64,000 bases of DNA from UBA1930 sp943371535 (GTDB lineage Bacteria > Bacteroidota > Bacteroidia > Chitinophagales > Chitinophagaceae), in the NCBI GenBank assembly GCA_943371535.1, contig CALRVE020000009.1:35415-99414 (forward strand), given 5' to 3'. The notes beneath the pieces are model-generated. The model was not told the origin of the DNA. It searched no databases and saw nothing but the letters and a program-made list of their open reading frames with translations. The translations under genes were made by a program, and so were the position numbers. Below, piece by piece: positions 51,205 through 60,799 of the stretch. Every line of letters starts with the position of its first letter. Positions within the stretch are counted from its first letter, which is position 1.

Positions 51205-52986
51205 ATGAATTTTAAGCAACTACGATACCTAATTTTTTTTGTTTTACTACTATTGGTTGGTAAAAATAATCATGCACAATCTATTCAGTTTAAAATTGAA
51301 TATGTATATAAGTCAACCAATTTTAACGATAAAGAATTATTGCTCAAAACTCAATTTGCAACAGAAAAATTATGTACCGATTACATTCAACAGCTACCAC
51401 AATTGCTACAAAGTAAAGGATATATTAGTGCATCGATAGATTCTGTTATACAAGCCAATCAACAGTTTATGGTTCATTTGTTTATTGGCGAAAAATATGT
51501 TTGGCAGCAATTAAAAGTTCAAAAAAATGATTGGCCTTTATTGACACAAGCAGGCATACAACAAAAGCAATTTGAAACAACACCTTTCAACCCTCAATTG
51601 GTTGAACAAGTACAAGAAAAATTATTGAATTATTTTGAAACAGTTGGTCATCCTTTTGCGTCAGTATCGTTTGATAGTGTAATGATTGCTGACAATAAAG
51701 TATCGGCACAACTCAATATTGACAAAGGCATTGTTTATAAAATGGATAGTGTACGCATTTTTGGTAATGCTAAAATTAGTAAAGCCTTTTTGTATAGATA
51801 CTTAAACATACAGCCCAATAGTGTGTACAATCAACAAAAATTAACCACTATCAACCAACGTTTATTGGAGTTGCCATTTTTACAACAAAGTCAGCCTTGG
51901 CAATTGGCCATGTTGGGTAAAAGCTATTTAGTAGATTTATTTTTAGAAAATAAAAAGAGTAATCAAGTAGATGCAATTGTGGGTTTGTTACCGAATAACC
52001 AACAGTTAGATGGAAGTTTACTATTAACAGTTGATGCTAAGATTAAACTGCAAAATGCATTTGCTAAAGGAGAAACGGTAGCTTTAAATTGGCAACAAAT
52101 TCAGCCAAAATCTCCACGATTGAATATTCTATTTCAACAACCGTATATTTTCAATTCACAGTTTGGATTTGATTTTCAGTTCGACTTATTTAAAAGAGAT
52201 TCTACCTTTTTAAATTTACAAACCAATATTGGTATTTTGTATGAAATTAATGCACAACAAAAAACCAAAATTGTATATCAATCTTACAGAACGAATTTGT
52301 TAGATGTAGATACCAATACCATAAAAATTACCAAACGCTTACCCGATATTATTGATGTTGTAACCAATAGTTTAGGAATTGATTATACGTTTAATAATAC
52401 CAATTATCGCTTTAACCCGGGTAAAGGAAATGAGTTGCAATTACTGTTAACAGCAGGTAATAGACGAATTATACAGAATAATGCAATTAGCCAAATTAAA
52501 GATGTCAGTTTTAATTACACTAGTTTGTATGATAGCTTAGATGCAAACAGTTATCAATTTAAAATTAAATTACAAGCAGCCAAATATTGGCCAGTTGGCA
52601 GGTATGGTGTTATTAAAACAGGTATTCAAAGTGGGTTAATTCAAAGCCCTACTATTTTTAGAAATGAAATGTTTCAAATAGGAGGATTTAAAACTTTACG
52701 TGGATTTGATGAAGAAAGTATTTTCACCAATCAATTTGCTATTGGCACTCTTGAATACCGATATTTATTTGGCTTGAATGCCTACTTTAGTGCATTTAGT
52801 GATATGGGCTATTCGTACAACTCCATCATGGATAAAACCTTAACCTACGTTGGTTTTGGGGCAGGTATGGCATTTGAAACAAAACAAGGAATTTTTAATA
52901 TTAATATTGCTGCTGGTAAGAGAAATGACTTGCCATTCGACTTACGTCAGTCTAAAATTCATATTGGTTTTGTGAGTTTATTTTAA
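51205..52986 (+). CDS. BamA/TamA-like outer-membrane protein (POTRA and beta-barrel)
   Basis: The protein has 593 residues from ATG 51205 (MNFKQLRYLIFFVLLLLVG), with a signal peptide to about residue 25 (NNHAQ). The N-terminal half has POTRA-like repeats (FETVGHPFASVSFDSVMI, MDSVRIFGNAKISKAFLYRYLNIQPNSVYNQQKL). The C-terminal half (about 280-593) is a 16-strand-type barrel ending in phenylalanine (HIGFVSLF). It contains RGFDEESIF, close to the RGF/Y motif of Omp85 loop 6. Such proteins insert or export other outer-membrane proteins; the client here is unknown. It is shorter than BamA and closer to TamA-type proteins. Confidence 0.87.
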   Translation: MNFKQLRYLIFFVLLLLVGKNNHAQSIQFKIEYVYKSTNFNDKELLLKTQFATEKLCTDYIQQLPQLLQSKGYISASIDSVIQANQQFMVHLFIGEKYVWQQLKVQKNDWPLLTQAGIQQKQFETTPFNPQLVEQVQEKLLNYFETVGHPFASVSFDSVMIADNKVSAQLNIDKGIVYKMDSVRIFGNAKISKAFLYRYLNIQPNSVYNQQKLTTINQRLLELPFLQQSQPWQLAMLGKSYLVDLFLENKKSNQVDAIVGLLPNNQQLDGSLLLTVDAKIKLQNAFAKGETVALNWQQIQPKSPRLNILFQQPYIFNSQFGFDFQFDLFKRDSTFLNLQTNIGILYEINAQQKTKIVYQSYRTNLLDVDTNTIKITKRLPDIIDVVTNSLGIDYTFNNTNYRFNPGKGNELQLLLTAGNRRIIQNNAISQIKDVSFNYTSLYDSLDANSYQFKIKLQAAKYWPVGRYGVIKTGIQSGLIQSPTIFRNEMFQIGGFKTLRGFDEESIFTNQFAIGTLEYRYLFGLNAYFSAFSDMGYSYNSIMDKTLTYVGFGAGMAFETKQGIFNINIAAGKRNDLPFDLRQSKIHIGFVSLF

Positions 52987-52991
52987 TAGTT

Positions 52992-53209
52992 GATAGGAAC
53001 ACGGATGACACGGATTGGACGGATTTGCACAGAAAAACTCAGCGTAAATCAGCGGTGTATTCAATCAGCGATTATCAGCGGGAATTATATTCCCCGCAGA
53101 TTTACACAGATTAAGAGAGTCGCTGATTTTCGCAGAAAAAATTAGCATGCATCAACAATTGATTCAATCAGTGAAAATCCGTTTAATCAGCGTCATCAGT
53201 GTTCCTATC
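52992..53209. repeat. 218-bp palindromic element with about 40-bp imperfect terminal inverted repeats
   Basis: The left end GATAGGAACACGGATGACAC matches the reverse complement of the right end (GATAGGAACACTGATGACGC), and the similarity continues to about 42 bp (both have ACGGATTT-CAC). The centre holds TCAGCGGGAATTATATTCC, a second palindrome. No frame is coding. The element fills the gap between the POTRA/barrel and ruvC genes. It is related to the repeats at 39750-39885 and, more weakly, 29328-29410. Confidence 0.82.
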
Positions 53210-53215
53210 CTCCCA

Positions 53216-53779
53216 TCACTTCTTCACGATTTTATCAGCATTTTGCTTAAGAAAATCATCCCAACCTTTAAATCCTTTTGTAGAAGTATTTAACACGTTT
53301 GAAGTTTGATAACAGTGGCACAATGCAACTGCCAAAGCATCGGTAGCATCAAAGTATTGTGGCTTTTCTTCAATGTTTAAAACACGTTGCAACATTTTCC
53401 AAACCTGATCTTTATCGGCATTTCCATTCCCAGTAATAGATTGCTTCACTTTTTTAGGTGAGTATTCGGTTACGTCAAGTCCTGCTTGCATAGCAGCAGC
53501 AATTGCAACACCTTGAGCTCTGCCAAGCTTTAACATGCTTTGTACATTCTTTCCAAAAAAGGGTGCTTCAATGGCAAATGTTTGTGGTTTGTATAGTTTA
53601 ATGAGTTCACAAACTTTGGTATGTATTTTTTCTAATCGTTCATAAATGTCTTTATGCTGAGATAGCTTCAATACATCCATTAACAGTACTTGCTGCTTAT
53701 TGCCTTCCACTTTCAATAGTGCATAACCAAGTATTTGAGTGCCTGGATCTATACCAAGTATAATATGTGGTTTCTTCAT
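53216..53779 (-). CDS. ruvC: Holliday-junction resolvase RuvC
   Basis: The 187 residues are the normal length. It starts ILGIDPGTQILGYALL with the first catalytic Asp, followed by FAIEAPFFGKNVQSMLKLGRAQGVAIAAAM with the catalytic Glu. EYSPKKVKQSITGNGNADKDQV and the C-terminal ATDALAVALCH with the last acidic residues complete the RNase H-fold set. It cleaves Holliday junctions together with RuvAB. It starts on a clear ATG at 53779. The long terminal repeat element lies just 6 bp past its stop codon. Confidence 0.96.
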   Translation of the reverse strand: MKKPHIILGIDPGTQILGYALLKVEGNKQQVLLMDVLKLSQHKDIYERLEKIHTKVCELIKLYKPQTFAIEAPFFGKNVQSMLKLGRAQGVAIAAAMQAGLDVTEYSPKKVKQSITGNGNADKDQVWKMLQRVLNIEEKPQYFDATDALAVALCHCYQTSNVLNTSTKGFKGWDDFLKQNADKIVKK

Positions 53780-53906
53780 TACAAAAGCAATCTAATAGCT
53801 TTTACAGTAACCAACAAAACAAATAATCTTATAAACGTCTCAATTATAACAATTAAAAAAAAAGAGCCAATAAAAACATTATTAAAATAAATTAAATAGT
53901 AAAAAA

Positions 53907-53932
53907 TTGTACCCTATAATATAATATATTTG
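53907..53932 (+). promoter_or_regulatory. candidate promoter of the response-regulator gene
   Basis: TTG at 53907-53909 and an exact TATATTTG (TAnnTTTG) at 53925-53932 are separated by 15 bp, slightly shorter than usual for this phylum. The element ends 34 bp before the ATG. Confidence 0.4.
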
Positions 53933-53966
53933 AAGTGTGTGCTACTTTCCCTAAAGCCTTTATAGA

Positions 53967-54608
53967 ATGAATGATAAATTAACTATTTTTTTAGCCGATG
54001 ATCACCATATTGTAGCAAAAGGCATTGCAAATATTATTCAACAAATACAAATTGTTGAAAAGGTTGAAATTTTTGCTAATGGAAAAGAACTTTTTGATGC
54101 ATGCTTAAACCATTTACCCAATCTTGTTTTTATAGATATTGACATGCCTGTTTGGGACGGACGTAAAGCCCTTGTTTCATTGAAAGAAAAATTTCCTGCA
54201 CTTCGTTGTTTAATGCTTTCAATGAACAACGAAAAATCTATTGTAGATGATTGTTTAGAAAAGGGGGCTAGTGGGTATTTGAATAAAGATTGTACTGAAG
54301 TAGAATTGCAGGAAGCAATTTTTACTAAAGAACCTATTTATTTTTCTAAAGAAGTGCTGAAAACAATTAGTGGCTATCATAAAAGTAATGCAACAAAAGG
54401 TTATCAATTAATAGAGCCATTAACCGATAGAGAACTAGAAGTGTTGGCATTATTTTGCGAAGGTTTAAGCCCAAAAGAAATTGCCGATAAAATTTATTTA
54501 AGTCCTAGAACAGTTGAAACGCATAAAAAAAACATTATGCAAAAATTAGATGTAAATAGTATTGGAAAATTAATTAGTGTAGCATTGAAAAATAAATTAA
54601 TTAAGTAG
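53967..54608 (+). CDS. NarL/LuxR-family response regulator
   Basis: The protein has 213 residues. The receiver domain (about 1-125) has the acidic pair Asp11-Asp12 (FLADDHHIV), the likely phospho-acceptor Asp57 (FIDIDMPVWDG) and the lysine of GYLNKD. The C-terminal LuxR-type helix-turn-helix (about 147-205) has LTDRELEVLALFCEGLSPKEIADKIYLSPRTVETHKKNIMQKL. It should bind DNA on phosphorylation by the adjacent kinase, whose start codon follows its stop directly. Its targets may include the secreted-protein genes downstream, which is a guess. Confidence 0.95.
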   Translation: MNDKLTIFLADDHHIVAKGIANIIQQIQIVEKVEIFANGKELFDACLNHLPNLVFIDIDMPVWDGRKALVSLKEKFPALRCLMLSMNNEKSIVDDCLEKGASGYLNKDCTEVELQEAIFTKEPIYFSKEVLKTISGYHKSNATKGYQLIEPLTDRELEVLALFCEGLSPKEIADKIYLSPRTVETHKKNIMQKLDVNSIGKLISVALKNKLIK

Positions 54609-56363
54609 TTGAAACAACTGATTTACATATTACCATTCTTGTTGTTTTTTATAACACTTCCTACAACAGCTAAACTGCAGGTAAACAACCAACAATTAAA
54701 AATATACGTAGGTCAATTGGTTGCTGAAGATAATAAGGCAACTTTATACCAACAATTAGATTCACTGAATAAATTAAAAAATGTAAACCCCGAAAATACT
54801 ACCCTCATAAAAGTGCATTTAGCAAGAGAAGCAGCACGAATACAAAAGTATGCTGAGAGTTTAAAGCTTAGTTATGAAGGTATTGAGATTGCTAAAAAAT
54901 ATGGTTACGATAGTGCCCATTCGGCATTTTATAAAAGTATTGGAACTGTTAGTTATTATACAGGTAAACTATCTGAAGCAATTGTTTATTTTAAAAAGAG
55001 TGCAGCCATTGCAGAAGAAAAAAATATTATAGTTCTGCAAGCTGCCAACTATCAAAATATTGGTGGCGTTTCTATTGATAATAAACAAATTGATAGTGCT
55101 TATAAATATTTGAATTTAGCCATTGTAACCAGTAAAAAATGTGGAGCTAAATGTTCACAGTTTAGATTAATGGCATTAAGGTTATTGGCTACACTTTACG
55201 AAGAACAGGAAGAGTATAAAAAAGCAGAGAAACTATTTGTAAGTATTGAAGCAGAAATTAAATCATCAACAGATACGCTGATTATTGCATCAGTACTCAT
55301 CTATCATGCTAAATTATTATCTACATTTGGTAAAAAAGAATTAGCCATAGAAAAATCTGAAAAGGCACTCATATTAATGAGAAATTTTAAAGGTAGTTAC
55401 GACCATGGTTTTTATGCAACATTGGCACAACTTGCTGCAAGAAGAGATGAAACAGGCGATTATAAAGAATCATCTAAGCTAAGAAAAGAGATGATAGAAT
55501 TACAAGCCAAAAGATTTAAACAAGAAGGTGACGCACAAATTAACGAACTTGAAACAAATTTTAAAGTAAAAGAATTAGAGCAAGCAAAAAACTTAGCAAC
55601 AACCAATGCGTTAGCCGAAAAACAACAAAAACAAATATTATACTTATTGCTTATTGGAATTATTTTACTAGCAACATTACTTTTCACTTTTATTCATCTT
55701 AGAAATAAAAAGAAACAAGTTGAGGAAAAAGCAAATGCACAAAAAGCATTACTAACGTCTATTTTAGAAACAGAAGAAAAAGAAAGAAGTCGAATTGCTA
55801 AAGATTTACACGATGGTATAGTACAAGATTTAACTGCTATAAAGCTTGATATAAATTCAATGGTTCAAGAAGCTCCCGAAAATTTACAAACACAATTGAA
55901 TAAAATATTAAGCAATGTAGATGTTACCTCAAAAGAAGTGAGAGAAATATCGTATCAAATGATGCCCGTAACATTACGTGAGTTAGGATTATTAAAAGCT
56001 ATAGAAGAGTTACTCAATAGAAGTTTACCTAAAAAAAATATTCAATTTGAATTTGATTCTTTTGGTATTGAAGAACGTTTATCAGAAAAAATAGAAACCA
56101 CTGTATATCGTATTTGTCAAGAGCTCATTAACAATACCATTAAACATAGCCAAGCAACCAATGTTTCTCTATTATTACAATTAAAAAACAACATGTTGCA
56201 GCTAACTTATGAAGATGATGGTGTAGGCTTCAACTCATCTACAGTAAAAAAAGGCATTGGCTTAAACAGCCTCAATAGCCGAATTGAAATGGTCAAAGGC
56301 TCACTTGAGTTTGATGCAACTGAAACCAATGGTACTACTGCTTATATTAGAATTCCTGTTTAA
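54609..56363 (+). CDS. TPR-sensor histidine kinase (HisKA_3/NarX-type)
   Basis: The protein has 584 residues from TTG 54609, which abuts the regulator stop codon, so translation is probably coupled. A signal or anchor helix (MKQLIYILPFLLFFITLPT) is followed by TPR repeats (about 40-330; for example AFYKSIGTVSYYTGKLSEAIVYFKKSA). One transmembrane helix (ILYLLLIGIILLATLLFTF, about 343-361) comes before the dimerisation domain EEKERSRIAKDLHDGIVQDL with phospho-acceptor His401. The ATPase domain ends VKKGIGLNSLNSRIEMVKG. The TPR region faces the periplasm and likely senses an envelope signal. This layout is common in Bacteroidota. Confidence 0.94.
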   Translation: MKQLIYILPFLLFFITLPTTAKLQVNNQQLKIYVGQLVAEDNKATLYQQLDSLNKLKNVNPENTTLIKVHLAREAARIQKYAESLKLSYEGIEIAKKYGYDSAHSAFYKSIGTVSYYTGKLSEAIVYFKKSAAIAEEKNIIVLQAANYQNIGGVSIDNKQIDSAYKYLNLAIVTSKKCGAKCSQFRLMALRLLATLYEEQEEYKKAEKLFVSIEAEIKSSTDTLIIASVLIYHAKLLSTFGKKELAIEKSEKALILMRNFKGSYDHGFYATLAQLAARRDETGDYKESSKLRKEMIELQAKRFKQEGDAQINELETNFKVKELEQAKNLATTNALAEKQQKQILYLLLIGIILLATLLFTFIHLRNKKKQVEEKANAQKALLTSILETEEKERSRIAKDLHDGIVQDLTAIKLDINSMVQEAPENLQTQLNKILSNVDVTSKEVREISYQMMPVTLRELGLLKAIEELLNRSLPKKNIQFEFDSFGIEERLSEKIETTVYRICQELINNTIKHSQATNVSLLLQLKNNMLQLTYEDDGVGFNSSTVKKGIGLNSLNSRIEMVKGSLEFDATETNGTTAYIRIPV

Positions 56364-56479
56364 ATACCAAAATTTACGTAGTCATTTTCAGTAATATTAC
56401 TGATTAGGGTTTTAATGAATTGATACAAATTTGATTAATCAAATCAACCAATAAATCATTCAATTAAAATTACCCAAAT

Positions 56480-57016
56480 ATGAACAAAGTAAACGTCATT
56501 TTCAAAACCTTACTATTAATTTCAATTGCAAGTATTGGTTTATATTCTTGCGAAAAAAGCACCGATGATGCAGGTGGTTCAAGCTCAATACCAGCCAATG
56601 GTTGGAGAATTGGAACAACCAATTATACCACACTTTTTTCTATGAGAAATGCAGGACAACCAAATTCAATTGGTGCATTTGATGCAATACCAAATGCAGA
56701 TAATTTGAACACGGTAATTGTATTATTTAATAACACTACAGGTATTGCAGCTGGCACTTTTAAAGTAGTAACAAAACCCAATCAAAGCGATTTATTAGCC
56801 AATGAAATTATGGTTGCACCAAGTACAGGTTACAATCAATCTACTGGTCAGTACAACAAACAATATGCTACTGTAATTGGCGAAACTGTTGACGCTACAG
56901 TTACTATAACTGGTGGTAAAGCAAAAATTGTTGTTCCTCAAATTAATATTATTTCTATACCCATTAACTCAAGTTCAACTACCTCAAATTTTGCAGGAAC
57001 AATTACAGAACAATAA
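56480..57016 (+). CDS. lipoprotein of unknown function
   Basis: The protein has 178 residues. A signal peptide with lipobox LYSC places the lipidated cysteine at about residue 24 (IGLYSCEKSTDDAGG). The mature part is Ser/Thr/Asn-rich and beta-stranded (NGWRIGTTNYTTLFSMRN, NTVIVLFNNTTGIAAGTFKVV, ATVTITGGKAKIVVPQINI), like many small outer-membrane lipoproteins. It follows the kinase by 116 bp and precedes two secreted proteins on the same strand. The function is unknown. Confidence 0.75.
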   Translation: MNKVNVIFKTLLLISIASIGLYSCEKSTDDAGGSSSIPANGWRIGTTNYTTLFSMRNAGQPNSIGAFDAIPNADNLNTVIVLFNNTTGIAAGTFKVVTKPNQSDLLANEIMVAPSTGYNQSTGQYNKQYATVIGETVDATVTITGGKAKIVVPQINIISIPINSSSTTSNFAGTITEQ

Positions 57017-57048
57017 AAAAAATTATCAACCACTAAACGTTTTATAAA

Positions 57049-58692
57049 ATGAAGAAAAGTATTGTATTGGGTTTATTTTCAACATTGCTGTTTAATGCAA
57101 ATGCCCAAGTAGAAGTAACTACTAAAAGTGTAGAATTAGAACCATTAAACAAGCATAAAGTTTGGAGAATTATTGAAGCTGGAAGAACATCTAGCAACGA
57201 AATTTATTTGAAATTTGGTAAGCCTGGTTGTGATGTATCTAGAAGTTCTTGGACAGGCAGTAGTACTTATAGAGGCTTAAGCTGGAATATAGATAAACTG
57301 ATATTCAACTCTTCATTTGAATATCAAAAAACAGAGGCGAAAACTTATAGTACATCTGAAGAAGCTGTACTACAAAACGAAAATGTATTTGGAAAAAGTT
57401 TTATGCCCATTTCTAATAAAGGTATTGGTGGTTTAATTACATCAAGTACAGGTATGCCTCCGAGAAAAATCAGCAATAAATTTTTATTTAACAATATTGT
57501 AGTTCCTGCAGCATCATTTGGTGGCGTTAAAATAAAAACATCTTACATCACTTGTGGCCCAATTGGAGCAACCTGTTCTGAGGTTCCTTACATAATGGAT
57601 GTAAATACAGAAAGTGCAAAAGAAGCAAAAGGGCAACAATGGATTCCAACTTATAATAATCCAGAACCCAATGGTGGTAATATCTTATTTGGAACATCTG
57701 GTGTAAACCCAGATGACACTAAAGTGCATTATGTATTTAGAAAGTATAATGATAAAGGAACAGTAATTGTAGATAAAGCATTTACATTCGATTATCAATG
57801 TTTAATGAGCACCAAAGAAATTGAAACAGCACCAGGTGTATTCGATTACATTTTTGTTACTAATACCATCAACTATAAAAAATCTAAAGCTGTTTTAGCT
57901 CCAGCAAATCAATATGAATATATAAGAGTAGATGGAAAAAATTTTGAAATTAAAGAACGTATTAAATTTGAAGGTGTGTATACTAAATGGACTTTGGATG
58001 AAGTGATTGAAGAAAATGGAGCTCTATACATTATGGGTGCTTGTGGCAATAGTGCAACAGAACACATGGGTTTTTATGTTACACCCAAAGAAAAAGAAGG
58101 CTTTCAAATTGCTAAAATTAAAGATGGTAAACTTGAATATATAAAAGCATTTACAGAAAAAGAAGCAGAAGCAGCAATAAAAATACCTGAAGGATTAAAA
58201 GGAAAAGTTGATGTTGGTTTTCAGTTTATGAACATGCATTTATATGTAAAAAATGGTAGAATTGTTTATGAAGGTCAATCGTTGATTAACAATAAATTTA
58301 AAGCAATTGTAAACATAGTTATTGGTGTTAATGGAGATTTAGAAACCATCATAGCACAACCTTTTTACGATGGTGCTAGTTATAGTACACACTTTAGTAA
58401 AGATGGCAATACATTATATTGGATTTTAGGCGATGCTATGGAATATAATAAGTACGATAACGGTGTTTTTTATTCAAAGAAAGCTAGAGAAGTAGTAAAT
58501 GCAATTGGAGTAGTGAAATACGATATGAATGCAAAAAGTGCAGTACATCAAAATTTAATGAACGATGATTGGGCTGTTTTATACACCAATCCTTTGTTGT
58601 ATGAAAGTGATTCTGAAATTGTTTTAAATGGTATTAAGCTATCTAAAAAAGCCAAAGAGAGTGAAGCTATTTTTGTTATGATAAAAAAGTAA
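57049..58692 (+). CDS. large secreted protein, probably beta-propeller-like, unknown function
   Basis: The protein has 547 residues with a signal peptide (about 1-19, ending FNANAQ). The mature sequence consists of repeated strand-rich units with W, G and Y motifs (HKVWRIIEAGRTSSNEIYLKFG, HYVFRKYNDKGTVIVDKAFTFD, WTLDEVIEENGALYIMGACGN, GFQIAKIKDGKLEYIKAF, TLYWILGDAMEYNKYDNGVFY). These suggest a beta-propeller, but no family was recognised. It starts 32 bp after the lipoprotein gene and ends 3 bp before the next gene, so the three form an operon. Confidence 0.72.
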   Translation: MKKSIVLGLFSTLLFNANAQVEVTTKSVELEPLNKHKVWRIIEAGRTSSNEIYLKFGKPGCDVSRSSWTGSSTYRGLSWNIDKLIFNSSFEYQKTEAKTYSTSEEAVLQNENVFGKSFMPISNKGIGGLITSSTGMPPRKISNKFLFNNIVVPAASFGGVKIKTSYITCGPIGATCSEVPYIMDVNTESAKEAKGQQWIPTYNNPEPNGGNILFGTSGVNPDDTKVHYVFRKYNDKGTVIVDKAFTFDYQCLMSTKEIETAPGVFDYIFVTNTINYKKSKAVLAPANQYEYIRVDGKNFEIKERIKFEGVYTKWTLDEVIEENGALYIMGACGNSATEHMGFYVTPKEKEGFQIAKIKDGKLEYIKAFTEKEAEAAIKIPEGLKGKVDVGFQFMNMHLYVKNGRIVYEGQSLINNKFKAIVNIVIGVNGDLETIIAQPFYDGASYSTHFSKDGNTLYWILGDAMEYNKYDNGVFYSKKAREVVNAIGVVKYDMNAKSAVHQNLMNDDWAVLYTNPLLYESDSEIVLNGIKLSKKAKESEAIFVMIKK

Positions 58693-58695
58693 AAA

Positions 58696-59559
58696 ATGAA
58701 AAAGATATTCTTTGCATTTCTTTTAGTTCTATTTTGTTTAACTAATCACTCTTATGCACAAGTAGAGTGGAAAGAAAGAGCAGAATTTTATAATGTATTT
58801 AATGAAATATTTTTAAGTGCACAAGTTGGTAATATTACACCCGCCATAGAAAGAAAACAGGAACTCCAAGAAAAATTTAGTCCTTTTTATAAAAGTGCAA
58901 TGGCAAAATTTACTGATCCTAAAGATAAACGAAGACGTCATTTAGTTGTATTAGGAGAAAGGATTACATATTTTAATTTTCTCAATGCAAATGTTAACAA
59001 AATAGTCGAAGTTTGGTATGGAAGGTTAGTACTAATTCACAATAAGTATCATAAAATACTTTTAGACAATGAAGAACCACATATAAGTAAATCACTCTTA
59101 AAACATTATGAAAAAGAAGAGGATGATTTTACAAAAAAAGAAAAAAAGGGATTATTTAATCAAAATTCAGGTACTACAAAACAAACAACAAGCACACTTT
59201 CAACAGTTGTACAATCTTTTTCTCAAACCTGCAATGTTTATAGAACTTTTAAAGCTGGTGAAATGCGTGGAGACTTTAAAGAATTAAAATGGCAGGTTAA
59301 GTTTATTTCGGGAAGAAATACCATTGATCAATATTGGGAAAAAGACGGATTTCCCACAACTAGTTTCAAGCTCTATGAAACATTCAATGTTATTGAGAGT
59401 AAGAAAACTGAAGATTATAAATATGTTTACCTTATTAATAAAACAACGGCTATTTTTTTCAATTCAAAAGCACCTACAACTGTTACAATAACAACAGATG
59501 GTGGCAATACTTTTACAGAATATGCTACTTATGATTCCTATAATAAGCAATTTAAATAA
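58696..59559 (+). CDS. secreted protein of unknown function
   Basis: The protein has 287 residues with a signal peptide (about 1-21, ending NHSYAQ). The N-terminal half is helical and very basic/acidic (ERAEFYNVFNEIFLSAQVGN, KHYEKEEDDFTKKEKKGLFN). A Thr/Ser stretch (GTTKQTTSTLSTVVQSFSQT) follows, then a strand-rich C-terminal part with KWQVKFISGRNTIDQYWEKDGF. It starts 3 bp after the preceding stop, so it is translationally coupled to it. I do not recognise the family. A strong terminator follows about 100 bp downstream. Confidence 0.7.
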   Translation: MKKIFFAFLLVLFCLTNHSYAQVEWKERAEFYNVFNEIFLSAQVGNITPAIERKQELQEKFSPFYKSAMAKFTDPKDKRRRHLVVLGERITYFNFLNANVNKIVEVWYGRLVLIHNKYHKILLDNEEPHISKSLLKHYEKEEDDFTKKEKKGLFNQNSGTTKQTTSTLSTVVQSFSQTCNVYRTFKAGEMRGDFKELKWQVKFISGRNTIDQYWEKDGFPTTSFKLYETFNVIESKKTEDYKYVYLINKTTAIFFNSKAPTTVTITTDGGNTFTEYATYDSYNKQFK

Positions 59560-59655
59560 TGTCGATATTTTTTGCTAATCCAACTACAGCGAAAAATTAG
59601 TCATTCAATCTTATGAAATAAAATACACTTTGGGGGAAGTTATTTTTATTTCTCT

Positions 59656-59683
59656 AAAAAAGCATCTGTATAGATGCTTTTTT
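59656..59683 (+). terminator. terminator of the secreted-protein operon
   Basis: AAAAAAGCATCT-GTAT-AGATGCTTTTTT is a perfect 12-bp stem with a T-run, about 100 bp after the last gene of the operon. Confidence 0.88.
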
Positions 59684-59721
59684 CATGATAGATATCCTTT
59701 ATACACTAATAGTTAAATCCG

Positions 59722-59728
59722 TACTTTG
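59722..59728 (+). promoter_or_regulatory. candidate minus-7 element of the flippase-like gene
   Basis: TACTTTG followed by CAGC resembles the Bacteroidota minus-7 pattern, with one base less between TA and TTTG. It lies 18 bp before the GTG start at 59747. Confidence 0.3.
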
Positions 59729-59746
59729 CAGCGAAAAAAATTTTAA

Positions 59747-60739
59747 GTGCTGAAAAAGAAGAAAAAAATATTTCTCAACTATATTGTTGGTCCGTTATTA
59801 TTTGTTTGGCTAAGTTTTTCTATTTATAAACAAATACAAGAACAACCCAATTTACCTGAAGCATGGAAAGCCATTCAAAATAGTTACCGTGGCCCCAATG
59901 CATGGAAATTGTATGCAGTAATTGCACTCATGTTTGTAAACTGGGGTTTAGAAGCCAAAAAATGGCAATTATTGGTTTCGGGAGTTCAAAAAATTTCTTT
60001 TCTAAGAGCATTCAGGGCCATATTCACAGGTCAGGCAATTGCACTCAATACATTCAATGGTGTGGGTGAATATGTTGGCAGAGTTGTGTATTTAAATGAT
60101 GGTAACAGATTAAGAGCTGTAGCTTTATCTATTGTAGGCAGCCTAAGTCAAATTATTATTACCATGGTAATGGGTATATTAGGACTCATTTACTTGAGAA
60201 TAAATATTTTAGACGATACACATCATTTACAAGGTTTAAGTAAATTTTGGTTAGATGCTATGATGTATTCTATTAGCTTCTGGACGATTATTTTTTTATT
60301 GGTGTACTTTCAGCTATCGTGGCTTACTAAATTAATTGAAAAAATTCCTTTTGTAGCCAAATACAGTTTTTACATTCAAAAGCTAGAAGATTTTCATTGG
60401 AAAGAATTAACAAGAATTTTATTATTATCTTTTATACGCTACGTTGTATTTGTGGCACAGTATTTACTTTTATTAGAGTTGTTTAATGTAAATGCAACTG
60501 CCATTCAGTTGGCATGGATGGTATGTGTGTTGTTTTTAGTATTAGCAGTTATACCAACAATACCAATTGCCGAGCTAGGTTTACGTGGCGAAGCAAGTAA
60601 ACAATTGTTTGGTTTAATTAGTAGCAATACTTTAGGCATAGTATTTACAGCAGTTGTTATTTGGTTAATTAACAGAGTAATTCCTGCTATTGCTGGCAGT
60701 ATTTTTTTATTAGGTGTAAAATTATTTAAGGGTAAATAA
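59747..60739 (+). CDS. lysylphosphatidylglycerol synthase/UPF0104-family flippase-like membrane protein
   Basis: The protein has 330 residues from GTG 59747 (MLKKKKKIFLNYIVGPLLFVWLSFSIY). About eight transmembrane helices are present, with the family features FLRAFRAIFTGQAIALNTFNGVGEYVGRVVYL and IPTIPIAELGLRGEASKQLFG. These match the N-terminal flippase-like part of MprF and the YbhN family (also named LPG_synthase_TM), without the C-terminal aminoacyl-transferase domain. Such proteins are thought to move phospholipids across the inner membrane. The substrate is unknown. It is followed by a DUF3108 gene 60 bp away. Confidence 0.88.
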   Translation: MLKKKKKIFLNYIVGPLLFVWLSFSIYKQIQEQPNLPEAWKAIQNSYRGPNAWKLYAVIALMFVNWGLEAKKWQLLVSGVQKISFLRAFRAIFTGQAIALNTFNGVGEYVGRVVYLNDGNRLRAVALSIVGSLSQIIITMVMGILGLIYLRINILDDTHHLQGLSKFWLDAMMYSISFWTIIFLLVYFQLSWLTKLIEKIPFVAKYSFYIQKLEDFHWKELTRILLLSFIRYVVFVAQYLLLLELFNVNATAIQLAWMVCVLFLVLAVIPTIPIAELGLRGEASKQLFGLISSNTLGIVFTAVVIWLINRVIPAIAGSIFLLGVKLFKGK

Positions 60740-60799
60740 CAGTTTCTATTTTTTCTTTCAAAAATCTGTTATTGAACTAACAGTACAATAAAACAGTAT

